From positions 88,860-152,859 of the forward strand of contig JAGRPL010000012.1 of the NCBI GenBank assembly GCA_019449595.1: 64,000 bases of DNA. The letters are read 5' to 3'. Every line of letters begins with the position of its first letter. Position 1 is the first letter of the stretch. This document shows positions 19,108-27,252 of the stretch, piece after piece. The translations under genes were made by a program, and so were the position numbers. The notes beneath the pieces are model-generated. The model had not been told where the DNA came from, searched no databases, and worked only from the letters and a program-made list of their open reading frames with translations. The stretch is from Rhodoferax sp. (GTDB taxonomy: Bacteria; Pseudomonadota; Gammaproteobacteria; Burkholderiales; Burkholderiaceae_C).

Positions 19108-19914
19108 TCACATCAGGGAAAAATCGCGCTCGAAGCGCATCAGGTGCTGGCCGCCGTCCACCAGCAGCGTGGTGCCGGTGATGGAGCGGTTCTGCAGCGC
19201 AAACAGCACGGTGGCGGCCACGTCCTGTGCCGTGCTGGAGCGCCCCAGTGGCGAGAGCGTGTGCAGCGCCGCAAATTTGGCGTCGCTGAGCAGGTGGCTG
19301 GTCAGGGTCAGGCCGGGGGCCACGCCCACCACGCGCAGCAGCGGGCTCAGGCTCAGCGCCAGCATGGTGTTGGCCGCTTCCAGCGCGGCCTTGGACAGGG
19401 TGTAGCTCAGGAAATCGGGGTTCTGGTTCCACAGCTTCTGGTCCAGCAGGTTGACCACGGCCGCGTTGATGGCCGCTCCGCTGGCGGGCGCGGGCGGGCT
19501 GCGCCGGGCGATGTGGGCGTGCAGGGCTTGCGCCAGCAAGATGGCCGCGCCGGCGTTGCTGCGCATGTGCTTTTCCATGGCCGCGAAGCTGAAGCTGGCC
19601 GTGGTGTCGTGCTCAAAAGTGGAGGCGCTGTTGACCACGGCGTCCACTTCGCCCAGGGCTTCCACCACGGTGGGCAGCAGCTGGCGCACCGCGGTCTCAT
19701 CTCCCAAATCACAGCGAAAAGCGGTTGCACCCGGCGTCAAATGTGCGCAGTCAGCTACGGTTTTTGTAGCATCCTCCAGCGAATCGCGGTAATGCACGGC
19801 CACCCGCCAGCCCGCGCCGGCCAACGCCAGCGCAATTTCGCGCCCCAGACGCTTGGCAGCGCCGGTCACCAGAACGGTGGGCGCATGCGGGGAAGCAGGG
19901 GAGGGTGGGGACAT
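19108..19914 (-). CDS. SDR-family pteridine/dihydromonapterin reductase-like protein
   Basis: A 268-residue SDR with TGAAKRLG (residues 17-24). The Arg in place of a Gly is the hallmark of the PTR1/FolM branch, which uses NADPH to reduce pterins. Other motifs are NSAS and the catalytic YTLSK. Adjacent folB supports a pterin substrate. Copy E of the dispersed repeat lies inside the gene. Pterin specificity is inferred from the motif and neighbour, not shown. Confidence 0.8.
   Translation of the reverse strand: MSPPSPASPHAPTVLVTGAAKRLGREIALALAGAGWRVAVHYRDSLEDATKTVADCAHLTPGATAFRCDLGDETAVRQLLPTVVEALGEVDAVVNSASTFEHDTTASFSFAAMEKHMRSNAGAAILLAQALHAHIARRSPPAPASGAAINAAVVNLLDQKLWNQNPDFLSYTLSKAALEAANTMLALSLSPLLRVVGVAPGLTLTSHLLSDAKFAALHTLSPLGRSSTAQDVAATVLFALQNRSITGTTLLVDGGQHLMRFERDFSLM
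19712..19770 (-). repeat. Dispersed GCTAT/CGCAG repeat, copy E (inside CDS)
   Basis: Minus strand GCTACAAAAACCGTAGCTGA then CTGCGCA and a short tail. In frame it encodes about ATKTVADCAHLTPG, between the first beta-alpha units of the SDR, a place where length varies in this family. Confidence 0.5.
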
Positions 19915-19935
19915 TGGGAGACAATTCAGTCTGAG

Positions 19936-21111
19936 ATGACAACAGCCCCGATTTTAACGACCCCCCCATTTCCCGGCACCGCCATGGAGCAACCCCTGCT
20001 GCAGCACATCGGCCAGCAGATCCAGGCCCAGGGCGGCTGGATCGGGTTTGACGCCTTCATGGCCCTGGCCTTGTACACCCCGTACCTGGGGTACTACACC
20101 CGGGGCGCCACCGTGTTTGGCGCCCTGCCGCAGGGCCAGCGGGACGCCAGCGGCGCCACCGTGGGGGCTGGCAGCGACTTCGTCACGGCGCCCGAGATGA
20201 CGCCCCTGTTCGGCCAGGCCCTGGCGCGCCAGGTGGCGCAGGCCCTGCAGGCCACCGGCACCGACGAGGTGTGGGAGTTTGGCGCCGGCTCAGGTGCCCT
20301 GGCTCGCCAGCTGCTCGACGCCCTGGCGACCCTGGGCGTGGCGGTGCGCCGCTACACCATCGTCGATCTGTCGCTGCCCTTGCGCGCGCGTCAGCGGGCC
20401 ACGCTGGCAGCCCATGCCGACACCGTGCGCTGGGTGGATGAACTGCCCGCCGCCCTGCACGGTGTGGTGGTGGGCAACGAGGTGCTGGACGCCATGCCGG
20501 TCAAACTGCTGGCCCGGGTGGCCGGTGTCTGGCACGAGCGCGGCGTAGCCTGCGCGGTGGATGCCACCGGCACGCGCCTGGTCTGGCAGGACCGCCCCAC
20601 GGACCTGCGCCCGCCCATCGACATTCCCGGCGAGCACGACTATGTGACCGAGATCCACCCCCAGGGCGAGGCCTTTGTCCGCACCCTGGCCGAGCGCCTG
20701 CAGGCTGGTGCCCTGTTCCTGCTGGATTATGGGTTTCCGGAGAGTGAGTACTACCACCCGCAGCGCCACATGGGCACGGTCATGTGCCACCGCGCCCACC
20801 AGGCCGACGGTGACCCGCTGGCCGACGTGGGCAACAAGGACATCACGGCGCACGTCAACTTCACCGGCATTGCCGTGGCTGCGCAGGATGCGGGGCTGGA
20901 GGTGCTGGGCTATACCAACCAGGCCCATTTCCTGATCAACTGCGGCCTGGTCGAAGCCATGCAGGACGCACCGCTGCCCGAGCGGGTGGCGGCGCAGAAG
21001 CTCATTCTGGAACACGAAATGGGCGAGTTTTTCAAGGTCATCGGCCTGACCCGGGGGCCGTATTGGGAGGCCCTGGGCTTTGCCCGGGGCGACAAGACCC
21101 ACCGCCTCTGA
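19936..21111 (+). CDS. Class I SAM-dependent methyltransferase, MidA/NDUFAF7 family
   Basis: A 391-residue member of the DUF185/MidA family, whose mitochondrial relative methylates an Arg of a complex I subunit. Visible are the N-terminal FDAFMALALYTPYLGYY, the SAM site VWEFGAGSGALARQLL, GNEVLDAMPV and LLDYGFPESEYYHPQR. The start at 19936 is upstream of an in-frame ATG at 19984. It is divergent from the FolM-like gene, which starts 22 bases away. Confidence 0.92.
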   Translation: MTTAPILTTPPFPGTAMEQPLLQHIGQQIQAQGGWIGFDAFMALALYTPYLGYYTRGATVFGALPQGQRDASGATVGAGSDFVTAPEMTPLFGQALARQVAQALQATGTDEVWEFGAGSGALARQLLDALATLGVAVRRYTIVDLSLPLRARQRATLAAHADTVRWVDELPAALHGVVVGNEVLDAMPVKLLARVAGVWHERGVACAVDATGTRLVWQDRPTDLRPPIDIPGEHDYVTEIHPQGEAFVRTLAERLQAGALFLLDYGFPESEYYHPQRHMGTVMCHRAHQADGDPLADVGNKDITAHVNFTGIAVAAQDAGLEVLGYTNQAHFLINCGLVEAMQDAPLPERVAAQKLILEHEMGEFFKVIGLTRGPYWEALGFARGDKTHRL

Positions 21112-21192
21112 GCGGCGGCGCCACGCCCGGCGCGCAGGCTCTTGAAGACGGGTGCGCTATACCCATATGGGTATGCAAAGAGGACCCTTTAT

Positions 21193-21630
21193 ATGACCGA
21201 AGCCCTGCACATCGTCTGCCCCCACTGCCACACCACCAACCGCGTGAAGTCCGCCGACCTGTCCGGCGCGCCCGACTGCGGTAGCTGCCACAAGCCTCTG
21301 TTCGTGGCCCATTCGGTGGCGCTGGATGAAGCGGCGTTTGAACGCCACCTCACCCGCAACCACATTCCCGTGCTGGTGGATTTCTGGGCGCCGTGGTGTG
21401 GTCCCTGCCGCCAGATGGCCCCCGCGTACGAGCAGGCGGCCGCCCAGCTAGAGCCGCGCGTGCGCGTGGCCAAGGTCAACACCGAAGAGGCGCAGGCACT
21501 GGGGGCCCGTTTCGCTATCCGCAGCATTCCCACGCTGGCCCTGTTCGTGAACGGGCGTGAGGTGGCACGCCAGGCCGGCGCCATGGGTGCGGCCGACATC
21601 GTGCGCTGGACGCAGGCCCACCTGCGCTGA
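21193..21630 (+). CDS. trxC: Thioredoxin 2 (TrxC)
   Basis: Cytoplasmic thiol-disulfide oxidoreductase with an N-terminal zinc site. The 145 residues carry CPHC and CGSC (residues about 9-12 and 34-37), then the thioredoxin fold with the active site WCGPC and the cis-Pro block IRSIPTLALF. The start at 21193 is chosen because it puts the first zinc motif at the family position. Confidence 0.95.
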   Translation: MTEALHIVCPHCHTTNRVKSADLSGAPDCGSCHKPLFVAHSVALDEAAFERHLTRNHIPVLVDFWAPWCGPCRQMAPAYEQAAAQLEPRVRVAKVNTEEAQALGARFAIRSIPTLALFVNGREVARQAGAMGAADIVRWTQAHLR

Positions 21631-21673
21631 CGTACCGGTGGTGGGCGTCAGCGGGCGCCGTCCGGCACGGGTT

Positions 21674-22399
21674 TCAGCACTGTGTCTTGCGATATTGCTG
21701 GTAGCAGAGTTCGCGGATGCGCTGCTGGTCCGCGGCCAGTCGGCGTTGCGCTTCTTGGGCGTTTTGCCGCTCTTGTGACCGGATTTCCGCCTCTTTGCGC
21801 TGTGCTTCGCGCCGCTCGCTGTCGAGCTGGCGGTTGAATGCGGCCTGCTGCGCTGCGTCCGCGTAAGCGGCGTTGCGCATGGCCATGTTGCTTTCGATGC
21901 GAAGCCTCTGCTCCTGCGCCACGTGCTCCGCCTGCTGCCGTGCTTTTTCGGCGTTGTTCTGAGCCTCTTCGGCCGCCGCACGGGCCGCGTTCTCGGCGGC
22001 CGCCTTTTGTTCCATCTGCTCCTGCGCCAGCTTGGCCTTCTGGACTTGGTTGCGGGAGTAGTTCATGTAGCCGCCGATGGCAAACAGGCTGAACATGACC
22101 AGAACCATCACGTTCAGGGGTTTGCTGTACCAGGGTGGAGTGGCTTCTTCAATGACGATGCGGGGCGGCGGAGCGACCGCCTTGACGGTGTTGGCCAGCT
22201 TGCGGTCATGGGCCGCACGCATTTCCGCGCTGGACAGGATTTTGTAGGCTTCCCGGATTTCCTGCAGTCGGGCCAGGTCTTGCGGATGTTCCGCCAGATG
22301 GGCATGCGAGTAGTGTGCCGTCGCCTTCTTCAAGGCTTCCTCGATATCTTCCTGGGCGGCGTTGCCCGGCAGCCCCAGTGTCAGATAAGCCGATTTCAT
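21674..22399 (-). CDS. J-domain-like membrane protein lacking HPD
   Basis: A 241-residue protein. The N-terminal 65 residues resemble a J domain (AYLTLGLPGNAAQEDIEEALKK... IREAYKILSSAEMRAAHDRKL), but the HPD tripeptide that activates Hsp70 is not present at the expected place. A single membrane segment follows at about residues 97-114 (VMVLVMFSLFAIGGYM), then a long Ala/Glu/Gln/Arg coiled coil (about 120-235). It may be a J-like protein without Hsp70 stimulation; role unknown. Confidence 0.72.
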   Translation of the reverse strand: MKSAYLTLGLPGNAAQEDIEEALKKATAHYSHAHLAEHPQDLARLQEIREAYKILSSAEMRAAHDRKLANTVKAVAPPPRIVIEEATPPWYSKPLNVMVLVMFSLFAIGGYMNYSRNQVQKAKLAQEQMEQKAAAENAARAAAEEAQNNAEKARQQAEHVAQEQRLRIESNMAMRNAAYADAAQQAAFNRQLDSERREAQRKEAEIRSQERQNAQEAQRRLAADQQRIRELCYQQYRKTQC

Positions 22400-22579
22400 G
22401 CTCCGTGTGCTCCCTTATGGTCTGGCCGATGGTGCGGCTTGTTTTGAGCCGGATCATAGCCGGTGTTCTGGCTGGATTTTCGGTGCCGGGGGCCGGTGGT
22501 AACCCTCTTGTAACGCAAGCCCCTGCGGGCGGGGTAGCATCTCGCCTTTGAGTTCAGCCACCCCGACAGCGAGGCCACC

Positions 22580-22948
22580 ATGCAAACCAGCACCCGACTT
22601 GAAACCGTTGAACGGACACAGCGTCCCTGGGGCTGGTACGAGACGGTGTCCGAAGTGGCGGGCTACAAGATCAAGCGCATCCAAGTGACCCCGGGGCAGC
22701 AGATCAGCCTGCAAAAGCACGCCCGGCGCGCCGAGCACTGGGTGGTGGTGCAAGGCCTGGCCCGTGTCACGCTGGGCGAGCAGGTTTTCGATTTGCCCGT
22801 TGGCGGACACTGCGACATTGCGCTGGGGCAGGTGCACCGCCTGGCCAACCAGACCACCGAGCCGGTGGAAATTGTGGAAGTGCAGTTCGGCAGCTACCTG
22901 GGCGAGGACGATATCGTGCGCCTGCAGGACGACTACGGTCGCCCCTAA
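22580..22948 (+). CDS. Single-domain cupin, mannose-6-phosphate isomerase type II-like
   Basis: A 122-residue cupin similar to the C-terminal isomerase domain of ManC/AlgA. It has RPWGWYE, KRIQVTPGQQISLQKHARRAEHW (metal-binding His and Gln) and EIVEVQFGSYLGEDDIVR. It probably interconverts mannose-6-phosphate and fructose-6-phosphate. It is followed by a ROK sugar kinase and a hexose ABC transporter, which supports a role in sugar entry to metabolism. Confidence 0.88.
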   Translation: MQTSTRLETVERTQRPWGWYETVSEVAGYKIKRIQVTPGQQISLQKHARRAEHWVVVQGLARVTLGEQVFDLPVGGHCDIALGQVHRLANQTTEPVEIVEVQFGSYLGEDDIVRLQDDYGRP

Positions 22949-22965
22949 CTTTTTGCGAGAAGCCC

Positions 22966-23949
22966 ATGAACCCTGTTTTCTCTCCTGCCGCCATCCGTCT
23001 GGCGCCCGGCGCGGCGCCAGTGGCCTGTGTCGACATTGGCGGCACCAAGGTGGCGGTCAGCGTGGCCGACGAACACGGCGTGCACGCCAAACTGTCCGAG
23101 CCCACGGCAACCCGGGGCAACCCCGATGCGCTGGCGCTGCAAATCATCCGGCTGGTGCACCAGAGCTGCGCTACCGCCCATGTGGCGGTGGCCGACATCG
23201 CCGCGGTGGGCGTGGCGTCGTGCGGGCCGTTTGTCCTGCGTGACGGCCTGGTGGAACTGGCGGCGCCCAACATCTGCGGCGGCCTGGCCGGCAAGGCCCG
23301 GGGCCTGCCCAACGACTGGACCACAGCCCTGCTGGAAGCGCCCCTGCGCCAGGCCTTTCCCCGTGTGCGGGTGGAAAACGATGGCATTGCCGCGCTGGAG
23401 GCCGAGCGCCGCTGGGGCGCCCTGCAGGGCGTGGACCACTGCGCCTACGTGACCTGGAGCACCGGCATCGGCCTGGGGTTGTGTGTGGACGGACGCATTC
23501 TGCGCGGCAAGAACGGCAACGCCGGCCATGCCGGCCACACCTTTGTCAGCGACAACACGGACGCGCTGTGCGGCTGTGGCAATGTGGGTGACGTGGAGGG
23601 CCTGGTGGCGGGCAACGCCATTGCCCGGCGTTTCAGCGCCCTGGGCTATGCGGATGCCGCTGCGCTCTTTGTCGCTGCCGGTGCTGGCGATGCGGGGGCG
23701 GTGGCCATCATCGACGAGCTGTGCCGCATCATGGGCCGCACCATCTACAACCTGGTGGCCACGCTGGACCTGCAGCGCGTGAGCCTGGGTGGCAGCGTGT
23801 TCTGGCACCACCGCGAAACCCTGCTGCCCAAGGTGCGCTCGCACATCACCGGCAAGCTGCCGTCCCTGACCGACGGGGTGGAGCTGGTTCCGGCCGGGCT
23901 GGGCGACCAGGTGGGCGACTACGCCGCACTGGCTCTGGTCATGGGCTGA
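22966..23949 (+). CDS. ROK-family sugar kinase
   Basis: A 327-residue ROK protein without the N-terminal HTH of ROK repressors, so a kinase rather than a regulator. It shows the ATP site CVDIGGTKVAVSV, the catalytic region VENDGIAALEAER (Asp of NDG) and the ROK zinc signature GHAGHTFVSDNTDALCGCGNVGDVE. The substrate is likely glucose, mannose or an N-acetylhexosamine. It lies 17 bases behind the cupin gene. Confidence 0.87.
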   Translation: MNPVFSPAAIRLAPGAAPVACVDIGGTKVAVSVADEHGVHAKLSEPTATRGNPDALALQIIRLVHQSCATAHVAVADIAAVGVASCGPFVLRDGLVELAAPNICGGLAGKARGLPNDWTTALLEAPLRQAFPRVRVENDGIAALEAERRWGALQGVDHCAYVTWSTGIGLGLCVDGRILRGKNGNAGHAGHTFVSDNTDALCGCGNVGDVEGLVAGNAIARRFSALGYADAAALFVAAGAGDAGAVAIIDELCRIMGRTIYNLVATLDLQRVSLGGSVFWHHRETLLPKVRSHITGKLPSLTDGVELVPAGLGDQVGDYAALALVMG

Positions 23950-23990
23950 AGGCCCGGCCGCGGCACTTTGTCACGGCGCGCGGGGCGACC

Positions 23991-24006
23991 TAGGGGAAAT
24001 CCCCTA
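23991..24006. promoter_or_regulatory. Palindrome upstream of the sugar ABC operon
   Basis: Perfect inverted repeat TAGGGG-AAAT-CCCCTA in the 172-base gap before the solute-binding-protein gene, followed by an AT-rich stretch with direct AATTAAT repeats (24019-24040). The position fits an operator for the sugar transporter; the cognate regulator is not known. Confidence 0.5.
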
Positions 24007-24121
24007 TGGGCGCCTACAATTAATTAATGAAAAATTAATGAATCCGATGCGGCATGGTGCGGCTTCGGACGCAACTACGCTCCTGGCCGCTGCGGCCGGT
24101 GCAATCCTCACGTAGGGAGAC

Positions 24122-25375
24122 ATGATGTTGAATTTGTCGAAACTCGCCACGGCTGTGGCATTGGTGGTGGCAGGTACCGCGGCGCTGGCCGGCGAGGTGG
24201 AAGTGCTGCACTGGTGGACCTCCGGTGGCGAAGCCAAATCGGTGGGTGAACTCAAGAAAATCATGCAGAGCAAGGGCCACACCTGGAAGGACTTTGCCGT
24301 GGCTGGCGGCGGTGGCGACAACGCCATGACCGTGCTCAAGAGCCGTGTGGTGTCGGGCAACCCCCCGGCGGCAGCCCAGATCAAGGGCCCTGGCATCCAG
24401 GAGTGGGCTGCTGAAGGCGTGCTGGCCAATCTGGACAGCGTGGCCGCGGCCGAGAAGTGGGACAGCCTGCTGCCCAAGGTGGTGGCCGATGTCATGAAGT
24501 ACAAAGGCAACTACGTGGCCGCACCGGTGAACGTGCACCGCGTGAACTGGATGTGGGCCAATGAGGCCGTGCTGAAGAAGGCCGGCGTCAAGGCCGTGCC
24601 CAAAACCTGGCCCGAATTCTTTGCCGCGGCCGACAAGGTCAAGAAGATCGGTCTGATTCCCGTGGCCCACGGAGGACAGAACTGGCAGGACTTCACCACG
24701 TTCGAAGACGTGGTGCTGGGCGTGGGCGGTGCCAAGTTCTACAGCGATGCGCTGGTCAAGCTCGACCAGAAGGCACTGACCAGCGACACCATGAAGAAGT
24801 CGCTGGAAACGTTCCGCAAGATCAAGAGCTACACCGACCCGGCTTCCCCCGGACGCGACTGGAACCTGGCCACGGCCATGGTGATCCAGGAAAAGGCGGC
24901 CTTCCAGTTCATGGGTGACTGGGCCAAGGGCGAGTTCACGGCCGCGGGCAAGGTGCCGGGCAAGGACTACATCTGCGCTGCGGCTCCCGGCACCGACAAG
25001 GCCTACACCTTCAACGTCGACTCCTTTGCCATGTTCAAGCTGAAGGACCCGACGGCCCAGAAAGCCCAGGCTGACCTGGCTGCGGCCATCATGGGAACCG
25101 AGTTCCAGGAAATCTTCAACCTGAACAAGGGCTCCATCCCGGTGCGCCTGGGCATGGACATGGCCAAGTTCGACGACTGCGCCAAGGCTTCTGCCAAGGA
25201 CTTCGTGGACACCGCCAAGATCAATGGTCTGCTGCCCTCCATTGCCCACGGCATGGCCGTACGCCCGGCGGCTGAAGGCGCCATCAAGGACGCGGTCAGC
25301 CAGTTCTGGAATGACGACAAGATCTCGGTGGCCGATGGTGTGAAGAACATCGCCAAGGCCGCTGCAACCAAGTAA
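24122..25375 (+). CDS. gtsA: Sugar ABC transporter, solute-binding protein (GtsA-like)
   Basis: Periplasmic binding protein of a carbohydrate-uptake transporter. The 417 residues start with a signal peptide cleaved after about ALAGE. The mature N-terminus EVEVLHWWTSGGEAKSV and the blocks GGGDNAMTVLKSRV, APVNVHRVNWMW and AHGGQNWQDFTTFE strongly resemble the Pseudomonas glucose/mannose protein GtsA. GGGAGA precedes tandem ATGs at 24122 and 24125. First gene of the gtsABC-ATPase operon. Confidence 0.92.
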   Translation: MMLNLSKLATAVALVVAGTAALAGEVEVLHWWTSGGEAKSVGELKKIMQSKGHTWKDFAVAGGGGDNAMTVLKSRVVSGNPPAAAQIKGPGIQEWAAEGVLANLDSVAAAEKWDSLLPKVVADVMKYKGNYVAAPVNVHRVNWMWANEAVLKKAGVKAVPKTWPEFFAAADKVKKIGLIPVAHGGQNWQDFTTFEDVVLGVGGAKFYSDALVKLDQKALTSDTMKKSLETFRKIKSYTDPASPGRDWNLATAMVIQEKAAFQFMGDWAKGEFTAAGKVPGKDYICAAAPGTDKAYTFNVDSFAMFKLKDPTAQKAQADLAAAIMGTEFQEIFNLNKGSIPVRLGMDMAKFDDCAKASAKDFVDTAKINGLLPSIAHGMAVRPAAEGAIKDAVSQFWNDDKISVADGVKNIAKAAATK

Positions 25376-25479
25376 TCCCGTCGCCTACTCCACTGCGTGC
25401 CGGGGTGCCGTGACCCCGCAGCCCGGCCACGGTGGAACTGCAACGGGGACGCTGCCATCCGCCGGATGGTGTCGGACCA

Positions 25480-25510
25480 CCCCGCCCCCTGCGGGCGGGG
25501 CGTGTTTTTG
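25480..25510 (+). terminator. Intercistronic hairpin after the solute-binding-protein gene
   Basis: Perfect 8-bp stem CCCCGCCC (25480-25487) with GGGCGGGG (25493-25500), followed by CGTGTTTTT. A weaker hairpin CGGGGT/ACCCCG lies at 25401-25418. Such structures after a binding-protein gene usually stabilise its mRNA and reduce read-through to the permease genes, giving excess binding protein. Confidence 0.7.
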
Positions 25511-25521
25511 AGTCACATTCC

Positions 25522-26400
25522 ATGAAAACCTTTGAAAACCTGCTGCCCAAGCTGGTGATTGCGCCGGGCTTTGTCTTCGGTTTTGCTTTCATCTACGGCT
25601 TCATGATCTGGAACGGCGTGCTGTCCCTCACGGGTTCGCGCATGTTGCCCAATTACGACGAGTTCGTGGGGCTGGAGCAATACATCCGTCTGTGGGACAT
25701 GGACCGCTGGTATGTGGCGCTGAAGAACCTGGGTATCTTCAGCGTGCTGTACGTGGGCGGCTCCATGGTGCTGGGCGTGGTGCTGGCGGTTTTCCTGGAC
25801 CAGAAGGTGCGCGCCGAAGGCGTGCTGCGCACCATCTACCTGTACCCCATGGCGCTGTCCTTCATCGTGACTGGCACCGCCTGGAAGTGGATTCTCAACC
25901 CCAGCCTGGGGCTGGAAAAGCTCATGCACGACTGGGGCTGGACCAGTTTCCACTTCGACTGGCTGGTGCAATCGCACACCGCCATCTACTGCGTGGTGAT
26001 TGCCGGCATCTGGCAGTCGGCCGGCTTTGCCATGGCCCTGTTCCTGGCCGGGCTGCGCGGCATCGACGACAGCATCATCCGGGCCGCGCAGATCGACGGC
26101 GCCTCGCTGCCGCTCATCTACTGGCGCATCATTTTCCCCATCCTGCGGCCGGTGGTGTTCTCCACCATCCTGGTGCTGTCGCACCTGTCCATCAAGAGCT
26201 TTGACCTGGTGATGGCCCTCACCGCTGGCGGCCCGGGCTATGCCACCGACGTGCCGGCCACCTTCATGTTCGTAATGAGCTTCAACCGCGGCCAGATCGG
26301 CCTGGGTGCGGCCAGCGCCACCATGATGCTGGCCACCGTGGCGGCCATCGTGGTGCCCTACCTTTACAGCGAGCTGCGTGCAAAACCCCATGACCGCTAA
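25522..26400 (+). CDS. gtsB: Sugar ABC transporter permease 1 (GtsB-like)
   Basis: A 292-residue inner-membrane permease of the MalF type with six membrane segments and the EAA-loop region LAGLRGIDDSIIRAAQIDGAS that contacts the ATPase. The start at 25522 (MKTFENLLPKLV) is chosen because upstream codons are low-complexity intercistronic sequence. Its end overlaps the next permease gene by 11 bases. Confidence 0.92.
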   Translation: MKTFENLLPKLVIAPGFVFGFAFIYGFMIWNGVLSLTGSRMLPNYDEFVGLEQYIRLWDMDRWYVALKNLGIFSVLYVGGSMVLGVVLAVFLDQKVRAEGVLRTIYLYPMALSFIVTGTAWKWILNPSLGLEKLMHDWGWTSFHFDWLVQSHTAIYCVVIAGIWQSAGFAMALFLAGLRGIDDSIIRAAQIDGASLPLIYWRIIFPILRPVVFSTILVLSHLSIKSFDLVMALTAGGPGYATDVPATFMFVMSFNRGQIGLGAASATMMLATVAAIVVPYLYSELRAKPHDR

Positions 26401-27244
26401 ACAACTCTCCCGCGCCGCGGTATACGGCTTCCTGCTACTGGCCGCCTTCTTCTTCCTGGTGCCGCTGTACGTGATGCTCGCCACCTCGTTCAAGGATGCC
26501 GCGCAGATCCGCGCCGGCAACCTGATGAGCCTGCCGACCTCGCTCAACTTCGAGTCCTGGCGGCTGGCCTGGTCCACCGCCTGCACCGGCGTGGACTGCC
26601 GCGGCCTGCGCCCCTACTTCTGGAACTCGGTGAGCATGGCGGTGCCGGCGGTGCTGCTCTCCACCACCTGGGGCGCCATCAATGGCTACGTGCTATCCAT
26701 GTGGAAATTCAAGGGCAGCGATCTCCTGTTCGGCTTCATGCTGTTTGGCGTGTTCATGCCGTTCCAGGTGGTGCTGCTGCCCATGAGCCAGGTGCTGGGC
26801 TTCCTGAACCTGTCGAGCTCGGTGGGCGGCCTGATCCTGGTGCACTGCCTGGCGGGCATTGCCGGCACCACGCTGTTCTTCCGCAACTACTACACCGCCA
26901 TTCCGCGCGAGCTGGTCAATGCCGCGCGCATGGACGGCGCGGGTTTCTGGCGCATCTTCTGGCGCATCGTGCTGCCCATGTCCACGCCCATCCTGATGGT
27001 GACGCTGATCTGGCAGTTCACCAACATCTGGAACGATTTCCTGTTCGGCGTGGCCTTCAGCGGCGCCGACAGCAAGCCCATCACCGTGGGCCTGAACAAC
27101 ATGGCCAACACCTCCAGCAGCGTCAAGAGCTACAACGTGGACATGGCTGCTGCCGTGATCGCCGGCTTGCCGACCATGCTGGTCTATGTGCTGGCAGGTC
27201 AATATTTCGTCAAAGGTCTCACAGCCGGTGCTGTGAAAGGATAA
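26390..27244 (+). CDS. gtsC: Sugar ABC transporter permease 2 (GtsC-like)
   Basis: A 284-residue MalG-type permease, six membrane segments, with the EAA motif YYTAIPRELVNAARMDGAGF. It is coupled to gtsB by overlap and completes the membrane channel of the importer. Confidence 0.92.
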   Translation: MTAKQLSRAAVYGFLLLAAFFFLVPLYVMLATSFKDAAQIRAGNLMSLPTSLNFESWRLAWSTACTGVDCRGLRPYFWNSVSMAVPAVLLSTTWGAINGYVLSMWKFKGSDLLFGFMLFGVFMPFQVVLLPMSQVLGFLNLSSSVGGLILVHCLAGIAGTTLFFRNYYTAIPRELVNAARMDGAGFWRIFWRIVLPMSTPILMVTLIWQFTNIWNDFLFGVAFSGADSKPITVGLNNMANTSSSVKSYNVDMAAAVIAGLPTMLVYVLAGQYFVKGLTAGAVKG

Positions 27245-27252
27245 ACAACACC

